From positions 1 through 37,856 of the forward strand of contig JAUCBJ010000442.1 in NCBI GenBank assembly GCA_032718475.1: a stretch of 37,856 bases of DNA, written 5' to 3'. The translations under genes and the position numbers were made by a program. This stretch comes from Nemertoderma westbladi (lineage: Eukaryota > Xenacoelomorpha > Nemertodermatida > Nemertodermatidae). Below are positions 1-9,840 of the stretch, piece by piece (position 1 is the first letter of the stretch; each line of letters begins with the position of its first letter). The notes under the pieces are model-generated. The model was not told the DNA's origin and did no database searches. It worked only from the letters and a program-made list of their open reading frames with translations.

Positions 1-12
1 GTAGGTGTAAAA

Positions 13-107
13 GGTACACAACTTGGTACATAATAAGTACAAAAGGTACACAACTTGGTACAATGGGTACAAAAGTTACACAACTTGGTACATTGTAGGT
101 ACAAAAC
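13..107. repeat. short tandem repeat, about 30-32 bp unit
   Basis: Three consecutive copies of a unit containing ACACAACTTGGTACA separated by GTACAAAA-type linkers. Copies start near 13, 45 and 74. The array is probably cut by the window edge. No coding content. Confidence 0.8.
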
Positions 108-125
108 GGCGCCCGGGATACAATG

Positions 126-1558
126 GTGTACCCGGAAAGAAGATGCGCAGATAAACGGATAAATTCGGCGAAAATAAACATAATTTCAGCATTCTTTAAA
201 GATACCGACAGACCACAGACTGCGGGAATACAGGAATAACGGGAGTTTGCGTAAATTAGCGGGAATCTCGAACTGTCGAAAGCTTTCCCGAGATCACTTC
301 CGTTTTTACTGTACCGGTACCCAATTGTGCCCACATCCAGATCGATCCGATAACCGATCACGTCGCCTAGTCCATATGGTTGTCCATAGTCGTCAAAATG
401 CCGCCCGAAACACTTCTTACCGTTTCCTCCGAAGCCAAAACTATTTTTATCAGTCCCGATATCGAGTGTCGCGCTTCCGGTGCTCCAACTAACCCGGCAT
501 GGGCCCTCGCACCTCGTCCTTTACCGTCGCCTCGTAATAGCTGAATAGTAACGAAACGACCGGATCCGACTATTCCTTTAGTCGTCCGGGTACCGTGCCA
601 ACTCCTCTGGCCACGCGCATGACACAGCAACCGTCCGGGGAGATGCCCGCCAACTGGTCACCTCTATCGCTCTATCGAATGAGTTCAACTGAAATTTCGT
701 AGGCCTAGTTCTTCCCCCCGATTTCCCATCGAGTTTTCCATCTCGGAGTTTGTACCGTAGAGTTTCATGGACCAGCTGTAGTATCGGGATACAGAATGCC
801 CCGGTCTTCCCGCTTCCGCCGCCATCAGCACAGTCTCCACCGCCCAGGATCAGAGCTGCAGAGGGACAGCCTCACCCTGCAAGTTGGTCGGTAGACTCCA
901 TTCCAGGACATCCAACAGTCCAACGCGCGTCCGATTTCCTTCTGAACACCACAGTCAGCTACAGAGCTACGAATGATCCCATACTGTGTACTGCAGTACT
1001 GCCATACCTGCATACTGCAGTACTGCCATGCCATATACAATACAATAGCCTAATGCAATACCGGTAGGCCAATACAGCAATAGTCATACAACCAGACTGC
1101 GTTCAGTGTTAGGCAAAACAGAAGTAGGCCTAGCCTAAGCAGCTAGGCTTGTACAGTCTGCAGTCTGACAGTTGTAGCTACAATAATTGCCGAAATGCAT
1201 CGGATCGGATCGGATCGGACGGCATCTGACTATAAATGCACCCTAGCAGGATTCTCGATTCAGGGATTGAGTACAGCCTGACAGTACCGGTACACATGGT
1301 ACATGCAGAATTGCAAAATTTGTCAGAAAACCAGCTGATTTATCCTACAGTAATAATAATTTAACGCATTTTAAATTTGGATAAATAAATTTATTATAAC
1401 TGCAATAACAGTTACACTGATGCTGCACGAAGGCCCCACGCAAATTCTACTTGGAAAATTTTCAAACTTTTGCCAAACAACATGTGTACCAAGTTTGGAT
1501 AGATTTCATCAAGGATTGGCCGAGTTATTAACGTTTAAAATAAAATACTGAAAAAAAA
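126..1558. other. no gene recognised
   Basis: This stretch is richer in CpG than its surroundings. It carries only short open frames without family motifs, for example 367-630 minus. Small repeats include GATCG units near 1200 and TACTGCAGTACTGCCAT-type repeats near 990-1030. No splice-bounded exon could be supported. Confidence 0.4.
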
Positions 1559-1560
1559 CG

Positions 1561-1607
1561 CGACAGAACGACAGAACGACAGAACGACAGAACGACAGAA
1601 CGACAGG
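1561..1607. repeat. 8-bp tandem repeat (ACAGAACG)n
   Basis: About 5.5 perfect copies of an octamer, directly before the outer edge of the large inverted repeat. Octamer arrays of this kind often sit at LINE or SINE 3' ends; that link is an inference here. Confidence 0.85.
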
Positions 1608-2044
1608 TTGATTAATGGTACCACTACGCTAAGGCTCACTCACTTCGTGGCTCGCCCCACATGGCAAATGTCTCGCCACTAATTAAATCTCTGAATAAAT
1701 TTCCAAAAATATTAATGTTAGTGCAGTAGTGTAAAAATAATTATAATTATTAGGATACAAATGTTATTTATTGTTAATATATTTCAGTATTTATAAAATA
1801 TTTTAATCTTTATAAAATATATGTTCAGCTACAGTAAAACGTGATATATTTTACTTTATGGTCATTTTGGTCAAACTAAATTGTAATTTAACAGTCTAAA
1901 TGATGCTATGGTATTTTTATAATTCCTGAAAATCGAATCCTGTGTTTCACGTCTCTTAAATGTATATTAAGTGGGTAACATATTATTTCAAAAAAGGTAT
2001 TAATTTCAATTTCAATATAATTATTAAATATTTTATTAACTTAC

Positions 2045-2157
2045 AGGGCGAACAACAGCGTGTGATATGAAGTGCGCTGTTTTTTGGCAGTTGGTGCTCC
2101 AGCTGCCTCTTTCTTCCTTGCTGGACAATAGCTAACAGAAAGAATAACTGCCTGCAT
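2045..2157 (-). CDS. candidate first exon, basic peptide (left-arm copy)
   Basis: An ATG at 2157 opens 37 codons that end at a strong splice donor (CCT then GTAAGT), with two bases left over. The peptide contains a lysine/arginine-rich stretch (PARKKEAAGAPTAKKQR) resembling a nuclear localisation signal. The same reading frame is kept in the right arm (6630-6742) except for one stop codon. No family recognised. The left copy points out of the inverted repeat, and only the start of the next exon survives before the arm ends at 1659, so this copy is probably inactive. An alternative is that a CAG at the start codon serves as a splice acceptor instead of ATG serving as a start. Confidence 0.35.
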
Positions 2158-2510
2158 TACAGTGTTGTCGGCGATCTGCGAACCGCATACATACGGTAGT
2201 GCTACCTCCATCTACAATATTTTAATAAGGTTATTTATTACTTGTAATATTATAGATCATAGTATTTATTTATAAGTTTATTAGGCCTACTGAAAAAGTA
2301 AAGTCGATATTATTACAGAGGTAAGTAATGATGGCAGACATGTTGTAGTATCACTCTGATAGTTTGAAACTGAATTTGAGAACATCCTCAAACTTAAAAA
2401 TCTGAAATTATTTATATGACACTTATTCTATTAACAAATCTTTAATAACAGACAATTTATCTATTAATAAATAACAGACATCTATTAATCAATTAATAAA
2501 ATTAACCAAC

Positions 2511-2712
2511 AGTCCCCTTCCGGCAGAACCGACCAACAGAGCGCCTTCCGGTAGAACAGACCGCACTGCATTCCGGCAGAACCGACCAAATGACTGCCTT
2601 CCGGCAGAACCGACCAACTGACCGCCTTCCAGCAGACAGGCAGAACCGACCAACAGACCACCTTCCCGCAGAACCGACCAACAGACAGACCGCCTGCCAG
2701 CAGACCCAACAA
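2511..2712. repeat. minisatellite, GGCAGAACCGACCAA motif
   Basis: Degenerate repeats of CGGCAGAACCGACCAACAGA with CCGCCTTC linkers, roughly 27-30 bp per unit. The array is open in two minus-strand frames only because it is periodic, so I do not call a gene. The right arm has the inverted counterpart at about 6085-6280. Confidence 0.85.
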
Positions 2713-2789
2713 TCCGCTACAAATACTGAGAATAAAATCATTATCTAATACATAAACCTTTCACATCATAAACTCTCATTTTTTACAGG

Positions 2790-3058
2790 ATGGTAACAGT
2801 GCTCATATGATTGTTAGAGTTGGTAACGGTGACTATAAGGTTGTTAGAGTTCGTAATGGTGCTGATAATGTTGTTCGAATTGGTAATGGTGCTGGTAAGG
2901 TTGTTAGAGTTTGTAACAGTGCTGGTAATCTTGTTAGATCTGGCAACAATGTCGGTATGGTTGTTAGAGTTTGTAATGGTACTGGTAATATTGTTTTTGT
3001 TGTTAATGGTGCTGATAATGTGTGTTCGAGTTGGTAATGGTGCTGGTAAGGTTGTTAG
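2790..3058. repeat. minisatellite, 30-bp unit
   Basis: Eight 30-bp units of the form GTTAGAGTTGGTAATGGTGC plus TGGTAAGGTT, diverged by point changes. Because 30 is divisible by three, two plus-strand frames stay open and encode a 10-residue repeat. This is more likely a consequence of periodicity than a protein. The inverted copy is at 5746-6000 in the right arm. Confidence 0.9.
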
Positions 3059-3437
3059 ACACCAATGTTGGAATATTGTTGTTCTAAATCAAAGCATCAA
3101 TGTTCTCCAATGGAATTATTATTCTGAAATAAAATTCAATAAAATTAAACAACAAAATTAAATATTCTGAAATCGGGTTGGTACTGGTCAAACGACTCAG
3201 AGGAAATATGGCTTAGTATATAGTTATACTATTATAATAATATATATATTAACTATTATAAACTATTTGATATAAACTATTATTAACTATTGATAAACTA
3301 TTATAAAAAACGTAGGTCCTTCATAAATTACAGAATATTATATTATATTGTAATATAATAAAAACTATTTACATACGGTAAAATTGAACATATGTTAAAA
3401 TTGTACATCGGTAAAATGGTAATTATATTAAATTATA

Positions 3438-3690
3438 TACGATGAGTAGCTCAGTTGGTTGAGCGCCGGGCCTGCAATCTATTGGTTGTAGGTTCAGCCC
3501 CGCCATGGTCCACTCAGCCTTTCATCCACTGGGGTCGATGAAATGAGTACCAGTTAAGTAACTGGGAGCAAATCTTGGGATAGGAGTAGCACCCACCCCT
3601 ACCCTTGGGTAGCAGCTATCGAAAGAGGAGCCTTCGGGTCGCCTCCGGCTTTGGCCGAACGAACATTGGTAGTGCATGTAAATTAAGCCA
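3438..3690 (+). mobile_element. tRNA-derived SINE
   Basis: The head carries a box A (TAGCTCAGTTGG) and a box B (GGTTCAGCCCC) at tRNA-like spacing. It is followed by a body containing GGGGTCGATGAAATGAGTACC. Similar body sequences are known in tRNA-derived SINE families of marine invertebrates such as cephalopods; the exact family is not assigned. The tRNA head lacks a proper 3' acceptor pairing, so it is not a functional tRNA. Confidence 0.7.
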
Positions 3691-3699
3691 CAACACTGT

Positions 3700-4402
3700 A
3701 AAGTTATGGGATCAAACACTGTAAAGTTATGTACAGGTATCGTTATTATCTATTCCTTTTAAATTTCTTGCGCTATAGCGTTTCTTACGCTGTGACATGC
3801 GCTCTCTCTTTTGATGTTCATAAAGAGAGAGAATCAATAGGTCATCTGCGTAGGGACACCAAATACTGCTGGCTTCGTTCCCCACAGCGATATTCCGATG
3901 TACTTGCCCATCTGGTGCTTCATGTTTGGCAGTAAAATATCAGTGGTAAACTAGGCACCGCTGCTTCCCTTTAAAGATACATCTGGCCCCAAACCAAATT
4001 CTATCAATTTCATGAATCAATCTTGCCACTAGAATACTCTGTCTTTCTGAGCCTGGTGAAGATGTGGTGGTGTCGTTGGTAATTCTCCAATGCCCTCTGT
4101 GAGTACAGCTGGGGCGATATTTACCTCAGGGACAGGTGGTTCACGATGAAAGGCTGTTGTAGCAGCTCTTGATGTCACCCGGACAAGGAGTTCCCCCAAG
4201 TCCTTGATCTACGTCAGTGTAATCTTTATTCTCAGTTCCATAATTAGACGCCAGGTTGTGCTTCTTCTGCCTGTCAAGTAACCAGTTCTTTGCTAAAGCA
4301 GAAGAAAATTATAGAACAACAGAAGAACTTTGTCTCTTATGGCAGCCTGGGTACATTCCTGGGTAGTCTTTTGGTACAAGGACATAGCCTCATCGGGAAG
4401 CA
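3700..4402. other. spacer inside the inverted repeat, no gene recognised
   Basis: This interior segment between the left arm and the 15-bp repeats has no long frame. The minus strand has several short open pieces (for example around 3950-4060) interrupted by stops, which may be relics of a transposon gene. A perfect 9-bp inverted repeat (CTCTCTCTT / AAGAGAGAG) lies near 3802-3831. Confidence 0.35.
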
Positions 4403-4632
4403 GGACAATTCGGTCCCGGACAATTCGGTCCAGACAATTTGGTCCCGGACAATTCGGTCCCATTAAGTTTATGTTTTGGGACCGAATTTTCCGGGACCGA
4501 ATTGTCCGGATACTGACTAGGACAATTCGGTCCCAAAACATGCATATTAATGGGACCGAATTGTCCGGGACCGAATTGTCCGGGACCGAATTGTCCGGGA
4601 CCGAATTATCCGGGACCGAATTGTCCGGGACC
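4403..4632. repeat. 15-bp inverted tandem array, left cluster
   Basis: Multiple copies of GGGACCGAATTGTCC and of its reverse complement GGACAATTCGGTCCC. Orientation switches around a short spacer near 4462-4480 and again near 4512-4530, so the cluster can itself fold into hairpins. Each 15-mer is also an imperfect palindrome (GGAC..GTCC). Paired with 5278-5534. Confidence 0.92.
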
Positions 4633-5277
4633 AAATTTAATTGGTACTATATAATGGTGAATGTTCTAGAACCTTAATATATATTATTATATGGTAGCTA
4701 GTATTTTTTTTGCTAGCTAGTATTTTTTTTTAAATAAAAAAAATTTACTTTTTTTGTTAACATTATTATTTATGGTAGCTATGGTGTTTTTATGGAGCTT
4801 GTTAATTATTTACTAGCTAGTAATAATATGTATTTAAAATGTTTAAAGCTGATTTTTTTTAATATATTGCGTAAGTATACTGTATGTGTTGTTGGTTGGA
4901 TAACAAGCCTAAATTATTATCCTAGATAATAGCTGGATCTCATTCATATTTATAATATCATCAATATTGTTGGTAATTAATATAATCAGTGCAGCAGTTG
5001 ATGCCTAATTCTGAAATATCAATGTTTTCACAGGTATTTTTATAATTTCAAGGAAATGCTAGCTAGTAAAAAAAAACACTAGCTACACCTTAATAAATAA
5101 TATATAATAATGTTCTCGAACACTTACAATAACAAAAATAAAAAAAATACAGTATTTTTAACATTTCAAAAAGTTCTAGCAAGTAAATAACACTAGCTAC
5201 CATAACAAATATCTCTACTAATGTTCTTGAACATTCACCAATATCAAACAAGCACTAAAAAGTTGCTATCAGGAACT
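4633..5277. other. AT-rich core between the two 15-bp repeat clusters
   Basis: Very AT-rich with repeated CTAGCTAGT words and no gene. Its ends form an inverted repeat: TGGTGAATGTTC at about 4655 pairs with GAACATTCACCA at about 5229. The core and the two clusters therefore form one foldback unit (4403-5534). Confidence 0.75.
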
Positions 5278-5534
5278 GGACAATTCGGTCCCGGACAATG
5301 CGGTCCCGAACAATTCGGTCCTAGGACAATTCGGTCCTAGGACAATTCGGTCCCGGACAATTATGTCCCGGACAATTCGGTCCCATTTATTTAGTATTTT
5401 GGGACCGAATTGTCCAGGACCGAATTGTCCGGGACCGAATTGTCCGGGACCGAATTGTCCGGGACCGAATTGTCCGGGACCGAATTGTCCGGGACCGAAT
5501 TATCCGGACCGAATTGTCCGGGACCGAATTGTCC
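5278..5534. repeat. 15-bp inverted tandem array, right cluster
   Basis: The left half has GGACAATTCGGTCCC-type units and the right half about eight GGGACCGAATTGTCC units, with CATTTATTTAGTATTTT as the turning point near 5385-5400. The plan is the same as in the left cluster, with different copy numbers. Sea urchin TU foldback elements are described as having terminal repeats made of 15-bp tandem units; the resemblance is by architecture only. Confidence 0.92.
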
Positions 5535-5589
5535 TACATCCCCTTATCGAACATGGCTCTACCTGATAGAGTTGCCGGAATGGATTGAA

Positions 5590-7135
5590 ATATACTAAGC
5601 AATATTTCCTCTGAGTCGTTTGACCAGTACCAACCCGATTTCAGAATATTTAATTTTGTTGTTTAATTTTATTGAATTTTATTTCAGAATAATAATTCCA
5701 TTGGAGAACATTGATGCTTTGATTTAGAACAACAATATTCCAACATTGGTGTCTAACAACCTTACCAGCACCATTACCAACTCGAACAACATTATCAGAC
5801 CCAGTACCATTACACACTCTAACAACCATACCGACATTGTTGCCAGATCTAACAAAATTACCAGCACTGTTTCAAACTCTAACAACCTTACCAGCACCAT
5901 TACCAATTCGAACAACATTGTCAGCACCATTACGACCTCTAACAACCTTATAGTCAAGGTTACCAACTCTAACAATCATATGAGCACTGTTACCATCCTG
6001 TAAAAAATGAGAGTTTATGATGTGAAAGGTTTATGTATTAGATAATGATTTTATTCTCAGTATTTGTAGCGGATTGTTGGGTCTGCTGGCAGGCGGTCTG
6101 TCTGTTGGTCGGTTCTGCGGGAAGGTGGTCTGTTGGTCGGTTCTGCCTGTCTGCTGGAAGGCGGTCAGTTGGTCGGTTCTGCCGGAAGGCAGTCATTTGG
6201 TCGGTTCTGCCGGAATGCGGTGCGGTCTGTTCTACCGGAAGGCGCTCTGTTGGTCGGTTCTGCCGGAAGGGGACTGTTGGTTAATTTTATTAATTGATTA
6301 ATAGATGTCTGTTATTTATTAATAGATAAATTGTCTGTTATTAAAGATTTGTTAATAGAATACGTGTCATATAAATAATTTCAGATTTTTAAGTTTGAGG
6401 ATGTTCTCAAATTCAGTTTCAAACTATCAGAGTGATACTACAACATGTCTGCCTTCATTACATTACCTCTGTAATAATAACGACTTTACTTTTTCAGTAG
6501 GCCTAATAAACTTATAAATAAATACTATGATCTATAATATTACAAGTAATAAATAACCTTATTAAAATATTGTAGATGGAGGTAGCTCTACCATATGTAT
6601 GCGGTTCGCAGATCGCCGACAACACTGCAATGTAGGCAGTTATTCTTTCTGTTAGCTATGGGCCAGCAAGGAAGAAAGAGGCAGCTGGAGCACCAACTGC
6701 CAAAAAACAGCGCACTTCATATCACACGCTGTTGTTCGCCCTGTAAGTTAATAAAATATTTAATAATTAAATTGAATATTGAAATTGAAATTAATACCTT
6801 TTTTGAAATAATATGTTACCCACTTAATATACATTTAACAGACGTGAAACACAGGATTCGATTTTCAGGAATTATAAAAATACCATAGCATCATTTAGAC
6901 TGTTAAATTACAATTTAGTTTGACCAAAATGACCATAAAGTAAAATATATCACGTTTTACTGTAGCTGAACATATATTTTATAAAGATTAAAAGATTTTA
7001 TAAATACTGAAATATATTAACAATAAATAACATTTGTACCCTAATAATTATAATTATTTTTACACTACTGCACTAACATTAATATTTTTGGAAATTTATT
7101 CAGAGATTTAATTAGTGGCGAGACATTTGCCATGT
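5590..7135. repeat. right arm of the giant inverted repeat
   Basis: Inverted counterpart of 1659-3221. It includes inverted copies of both minisatellites and of the exon at 6630-6742. The arm ends inside a coding exon (7104-7393), so the inverted repeat has one foot in a gene. Small differences between the arms, such as TGTAGG here against TGCAGG on the left, show that they have diverged since duplication. Confidence 0.93.
6630..6742 (+). pseudogene. candidate first exon, right-arm copy with stop
   Basis: Homologous to 2045-2157. It has the same basic segment and the same strong GTAAGT donor, leaving two bases of a split codon. The codon after the ATG is TAG where the left copy has CAG, so this ATG cannot start the protein; the exon may instead begin at an acceptor formed by that TAG. 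Its donor phase fits the acceptor at 7103 exactly, giving a continuous frame into the exon 7104-7393. That fit is the main reason to take it as coding. Confidence 0.35.
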
Positions 7136-7393
7136 TGGCTGAGCATCCCCATACTACGGCGTTATATTTTCACTCTGCTGGAGTTGGCGTCGGATCGTTC
7201 ATACGGATAGTAGAACCAACAACCACTGGAAACACGATTGTTAATCTACCGGTGATTACCACGGACGCGAAGTTGGAGCCGATGAACGACCCGCCGACAA
7301 TACCCCTAGTATCGAGTCTTCCATCCCTCATAAGCTCATCGAAGGAACTCAAAAGGCTTTTACATGCGACTAGAATCATTGCAGTTACAACGG
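7104..7393 (+). CDS. exon of an unrecognised gene (VGxG / IxEP domain)
   Basis: An acceptor (AATTTATTCAG) opens the exon, and ACGG followed by GTGAGT closes it. The frame is open throughout, with 96 complete codons. The start reads DLISGETFAMLAEH, followed by AGVGVGSFIRIVEP, then TGN and LPVITT. The minus-strand exon at 21805-22081 has the same entry phase and a matching pattern: DLSTAQTFAV, VGIGNVVEIWEP, GN, IPLVE. Two independent exons sharing sequence and entry phase strongly suggest real protein coding. No known family was identified; the hydrophobic/glycine pattern could be a beta-rich fold, which is speculation. The outgoing phase (one base) does not match the next candidate exon at 7703 (needs two), so a small exon is missing or one has an indel. 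Confidence 0.6.
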
Positions 7394-7702
7394 GTGAGTT
7401 TATTGTCATGTTTATTCTTTAATGTCATAACTCAACACACAGTTACTAAAATTAAAACTAATAGTATGTTGTAAATGTATATAACAATGTTCTGAATTTG
7501 TAATTTAGAATACTAAATACGAAAGCTGTACCTGCAAAATATTCTTGAGAAAAAGCAATCTACATTGAACGCAATCTATAGTTTTTCATTTTTTCAATCG
7601 GATATATTTATTATAGTGGTCATTTTGTGGCTAACCCTAAAAGGTATTTTATATATGAAGATATTATAATATATTTTTACACAATATATTTTATATTTAC
7701 AG
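7394..7702 (+). other. putative intron
   Basis: AT-rich sequence between a GTGAGT donor and a TATATTTACAG acceptor. The phases on the two sides do not match, so a short additional exon may be hidden here. None was identified with confidence. Confidence 0.4.
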
Positions 7703-7922
7703 ATCAACATCGTCCAAGGATGCAGAGGGGCAGTGTGCACTGTGCAGGGGCACCTACTACGGTAGGCCGTGTCCCTGTTTTCGAATAGTGGACCCCGTTT
7801 GGGTACTTAAGGCCGATGTCGTGCTTGAGGAAGTATTTGATAATGAGTCACGACGTATCCGCCCTCATTATTTCTGCAGTAATGATTTTACCTCATTATT
7901 CTTCGATAAAGCGCACCTAGAA
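7703..7922 (+). CDS. internal exon with cysteine-rich segment, unrecognised gene
   Basis: A well-formed acceptor (TTTATATTTACAG) and donor (GAA then GTGAGT) bound 220 nt, of which 73 codons are open in one frame. The peptide begins STSSKDAEGQCALCRGTYYG and continues with a CPCF motif, then HYFC. The C-x2-C, C-x-C and single C residues suggest a small zinc-binding unit (inference). The two other frames contain stops. The exit phase is zero and matches the next candidate exon at 8634. The exon lies 310 bases after the 7104-7393 exon on the same strand and probably belongs to the same gene. I do not recognise the family. Confidence 0.55.
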
Positions 7923-8633
7923 GTGAGTAATAAATAAATAGGAAATGTACCTTATGTGTAAAGTAAAGCACCAGTGTCTATTGTAACGGAAAACAAGTTG
8001 ACTTTCAGTGTAATGAAAGAGTCTAGACATATAAAGTATATCTTTTCTATTCTTCCCTATATTGATTTTACAGAGCTCTAATGTTAAAGTTTATTAGATA
8101 AAATATATTACTTTACAAATAGAATGTATTGGTCACTCTTTGTGAATAAATAGTTATTAAGATATTATATTATATTATAATTATATTATTTACTATTATA
8201 GATAAATAATATTTAACATTATTTATAATATAATACAAAACTACAATACATTTTTTTTTTTTAGCGAACAAACCAAATTGTATTGATGTATTATTATATG
8301 ATAATAATTACCCAATATCGTCAAAATAACTACAATACATTTGCTGTATTGAATCATATTAGTATAAACTAAAAAACTAACTATATGGCACTCACATGTT
8401 TGACATTTTAGAACCTAATATGTTTTTGGATAAAAGTTATCATAATTACAAAAACTAATAGCAAAAATTAGAACTCAAGCTTTTGAATTATATTAATTAA
8501 TTGAATTACTACATACATACAGTATGTTGAATTGTAATATTTATACAATAACAAAAATACTTGTAAAAATGCATGGGATAAGAATATCCAAATTTTCTTA
8601 TGTTTCAATTACACCTTTTATATAATCATGTAG
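7923..8633 (+). other. AT-rich putative intron
   Basis: Strongly AT-rich with long A/T runs and no sustained frame. It ends in an acceptor-like TATAATCATGTAG. Confidence 0.4.
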
Positions 8634-8731
8634 GCAAAGACAAATCGCATCCCAGGGGGCACTGCCCGGGCCCACGTTGTTGGTGAACTCGACCGGTACG
8701 GAGATCGTCGGTGGAATGTGTTCTGGTGGTT
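8634..8731 (+). pseudogene. truncated exon of the same unrecognised gene
   Basis: An open frame in phase zero follows the TAG acceptor. It encodes a segment with GGTARAHVVGELDRYGDRRW and ends NVFWW, after which the reading frame runs straight into LINE sequence. The phase match with the exon at 7703-7922 supports one gene whose 3' part has been replaced by the LINE insertion. Alternatively this could be the 5' side of the LINE itself, but the WNVFWW region does not look like reverse transcriptase. Confidence 0.4.
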
Positions 8732-8734
8732 AAC

Positions 8735-9105
8735 ATTTAGCCATTACCAAACTTCTGTTCCACTGTACAAAAAACTGCATATTCTACCACTCGATCTTTT
8801 ATATTTAAACACCAGACCGCTCTATATGCACACATAAGTATGACATTAATATTGGAATTAATTTTCAACACCCTGACTTAGAACTGCCTTTCGCAAGAAC
8901 TTCATCAATACACAATTACTTAACTCGATCCTCTACGAAAGGCAACTATAATATCCCGCTTGTTAGACTTGAAATAGCCAAACAATCCATTAATTTTCTG
9001 GGTCCATCCATTTGGAACTCGGTACCCCCTGATATTCGTAAACATTCTAAATCAAAATACTCTTTTTCCAAATCCTATAAAAGGTTCTTACTTAAAAATG
9101 TTTAG
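8735..9105 (+). mobile_element. 3' end of a CR1/L2-like LINE reverse transcriptase ORF
   Basis: The first part encodes HYQTSVPLYKKLHILPLDLL. After a frame change near 8830, the rest encodes HNYLTRSSTKGNYNIPLVRL and then a stretch containing AKQSINFLGPSIWNS, ending at TAG (9103-9105). This matches the known C-terminal pattern of L2/CR1-type LINE polymerases (NYxTR, R..AK.SI...GP.IWN.LP). The copy is strongly 5'-truncated and frameshifted, so it is dead. It interrupts the putative gene at 8731. Confidence 0.82.
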
Positions 9106-9393
9106 TAACTTACCTATATCATGCTTTAAATACCGGTCACCAGAATGAGATCAAACTCACCCCCTCACCAATAATCTCAGCCCTCGATGTTCAAACATTC
9201 TGACAGAGTGCTATCTGCTAATTAATTAATTAGTTAAGCTAACAATAAACAAATATCTAATTCCATTTATAGAATTATATTCCCTAAATGCCGTGGATTT
9301 TCAAAATTTTATTTTATTCGGATTAACTTTGTAAAAGATTGCTTTGAATCCTCATTTGTATTTGTAATATCTATTGTACATCTATCGGTCAAG
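9106..9393. other. LINE 3' flank / unknown
   Basis: AT-rich DNA after the LINE stop codon, probably its 3' untranslated tail. It includes the short repeat ATTAATTAATTAG near 9220. No gene. Confidence 0.35.
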
Positions 9394-9472
9394 TGGTTCA
9401 GTAGCTCAGTCGGTAGAGCGTTGGAAATTATATGTGTAGTAGGTATTGAGTTCGAATCCTAGTAAGTGCAAA
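9394..9472 (+). mobile_element. tRNA-like sequence (SINE head or tRNA pseudogene)
   Basis: Box A (TAGCTCAGTCGG) and box B (GAGTTCGAATCCT) are at tRNA spacing. The anticodon arm is distorted and the acceptor arms (GGTTCAG against TAAGTGC) do not pair, so it is not a working tRNA gene. Probably the head of a SINE different from the one at 3438. Confidence 0.6.
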
Positions 9473-9562
9473 TTATTTTTTGTGCAGAATTTCAACTCAT
9501 TTAAATTAACCGCTACAAATTAATTGCATTTGTCTGTACCAATAAGACTGTAGTTATTTGAT

Positions 9563-9840
9563 TGTAACCAATGTCGTGCAAGTTATATATTAGCTGGACC
9601 AATAGCTATCTTTAAAACCCTGTTAGAACCCATAGAACAATCGAGAATTTTCTCGATTGATTGCGGCACAAATTTAGTATATAAAGGTGCGATTTGTTCA
9701 TTAGTTATTCACTCTACTTCTCAGATTATCTTATCAATATTCTGTCGTGCTTAGTTTATTTCAGATTACATTGTACATATTATTATAATCTTCTGTAATA
9801 AAGTCAGAATATTCTCTCAGCTTTTCTATCTGTTTTACCA
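9563..9840 (+). mobile_element. candidate solitary LTR
   Basis: The segment starts TGTAACCA and ends TTTTACCA. It contains a TATA-like TATATAAAGG (9678-9687) and an AATAAA (9797-9802) in the promoter-to-polyA order of an LTR. TGG follows directly at 9841, as at many primer-binding sites. No second LTR and no gag/pol are visible downstream, so it may be a solo LTR or a decayed 5' end. Confidence 0.35.

Larger units (their letters stand above)
1659..3221. repeat. left arm of a giant inverted repeat
   Basis: The sequence matches the reverse complement of 5590-7135 over its whole length with scattered substitutions and small indels. The outer edge reads ACATGGCAAATGTCTCGCC and the inner edge GCTTAGTATAT; both recur inverted in the right arm. 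The arm holds two minisatellites (about 2511-2712 and 2790-3058) and a copy of a candidate exon (2045-2157, minus). No clear target-site duplication flanks the pair: CGCCCC lies outside left and TGGCTG outside right. It could be a foldback transposon or an inverted segmental duplication. Confidence 0.93.

Noticed and set aside
2485-3161. Open frames over the two minisatellites in the left arm (and 5724-6301 in the right arm)
   Set aside because: The frames are open on both strands and in more than one register because the unit lengths are divisible by three; no initiation context or domain.
3441-3512. Functional tRNA gene
   Set aside because: Boxes A and B are present, but the acceptor stem does not pair and a SINE body follows directly.
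4293-5598. Repetitive frames with LSGTE or PGPNC periods
   Set aside because: They are direct translations of the 15-bp repeats and occur on both strands.
1648-7140. TGGCT as target-site duplication of the giant inverted repeat
   Set aside because: TGGCT at 1648-1652 and 7136-7140 is not at equal distance from the arm ends; six unmatched bases intervene on the left.
9394-9472. Functional tRNA gene
   Set aside because: T-stem and acceptor stem are mismatched.
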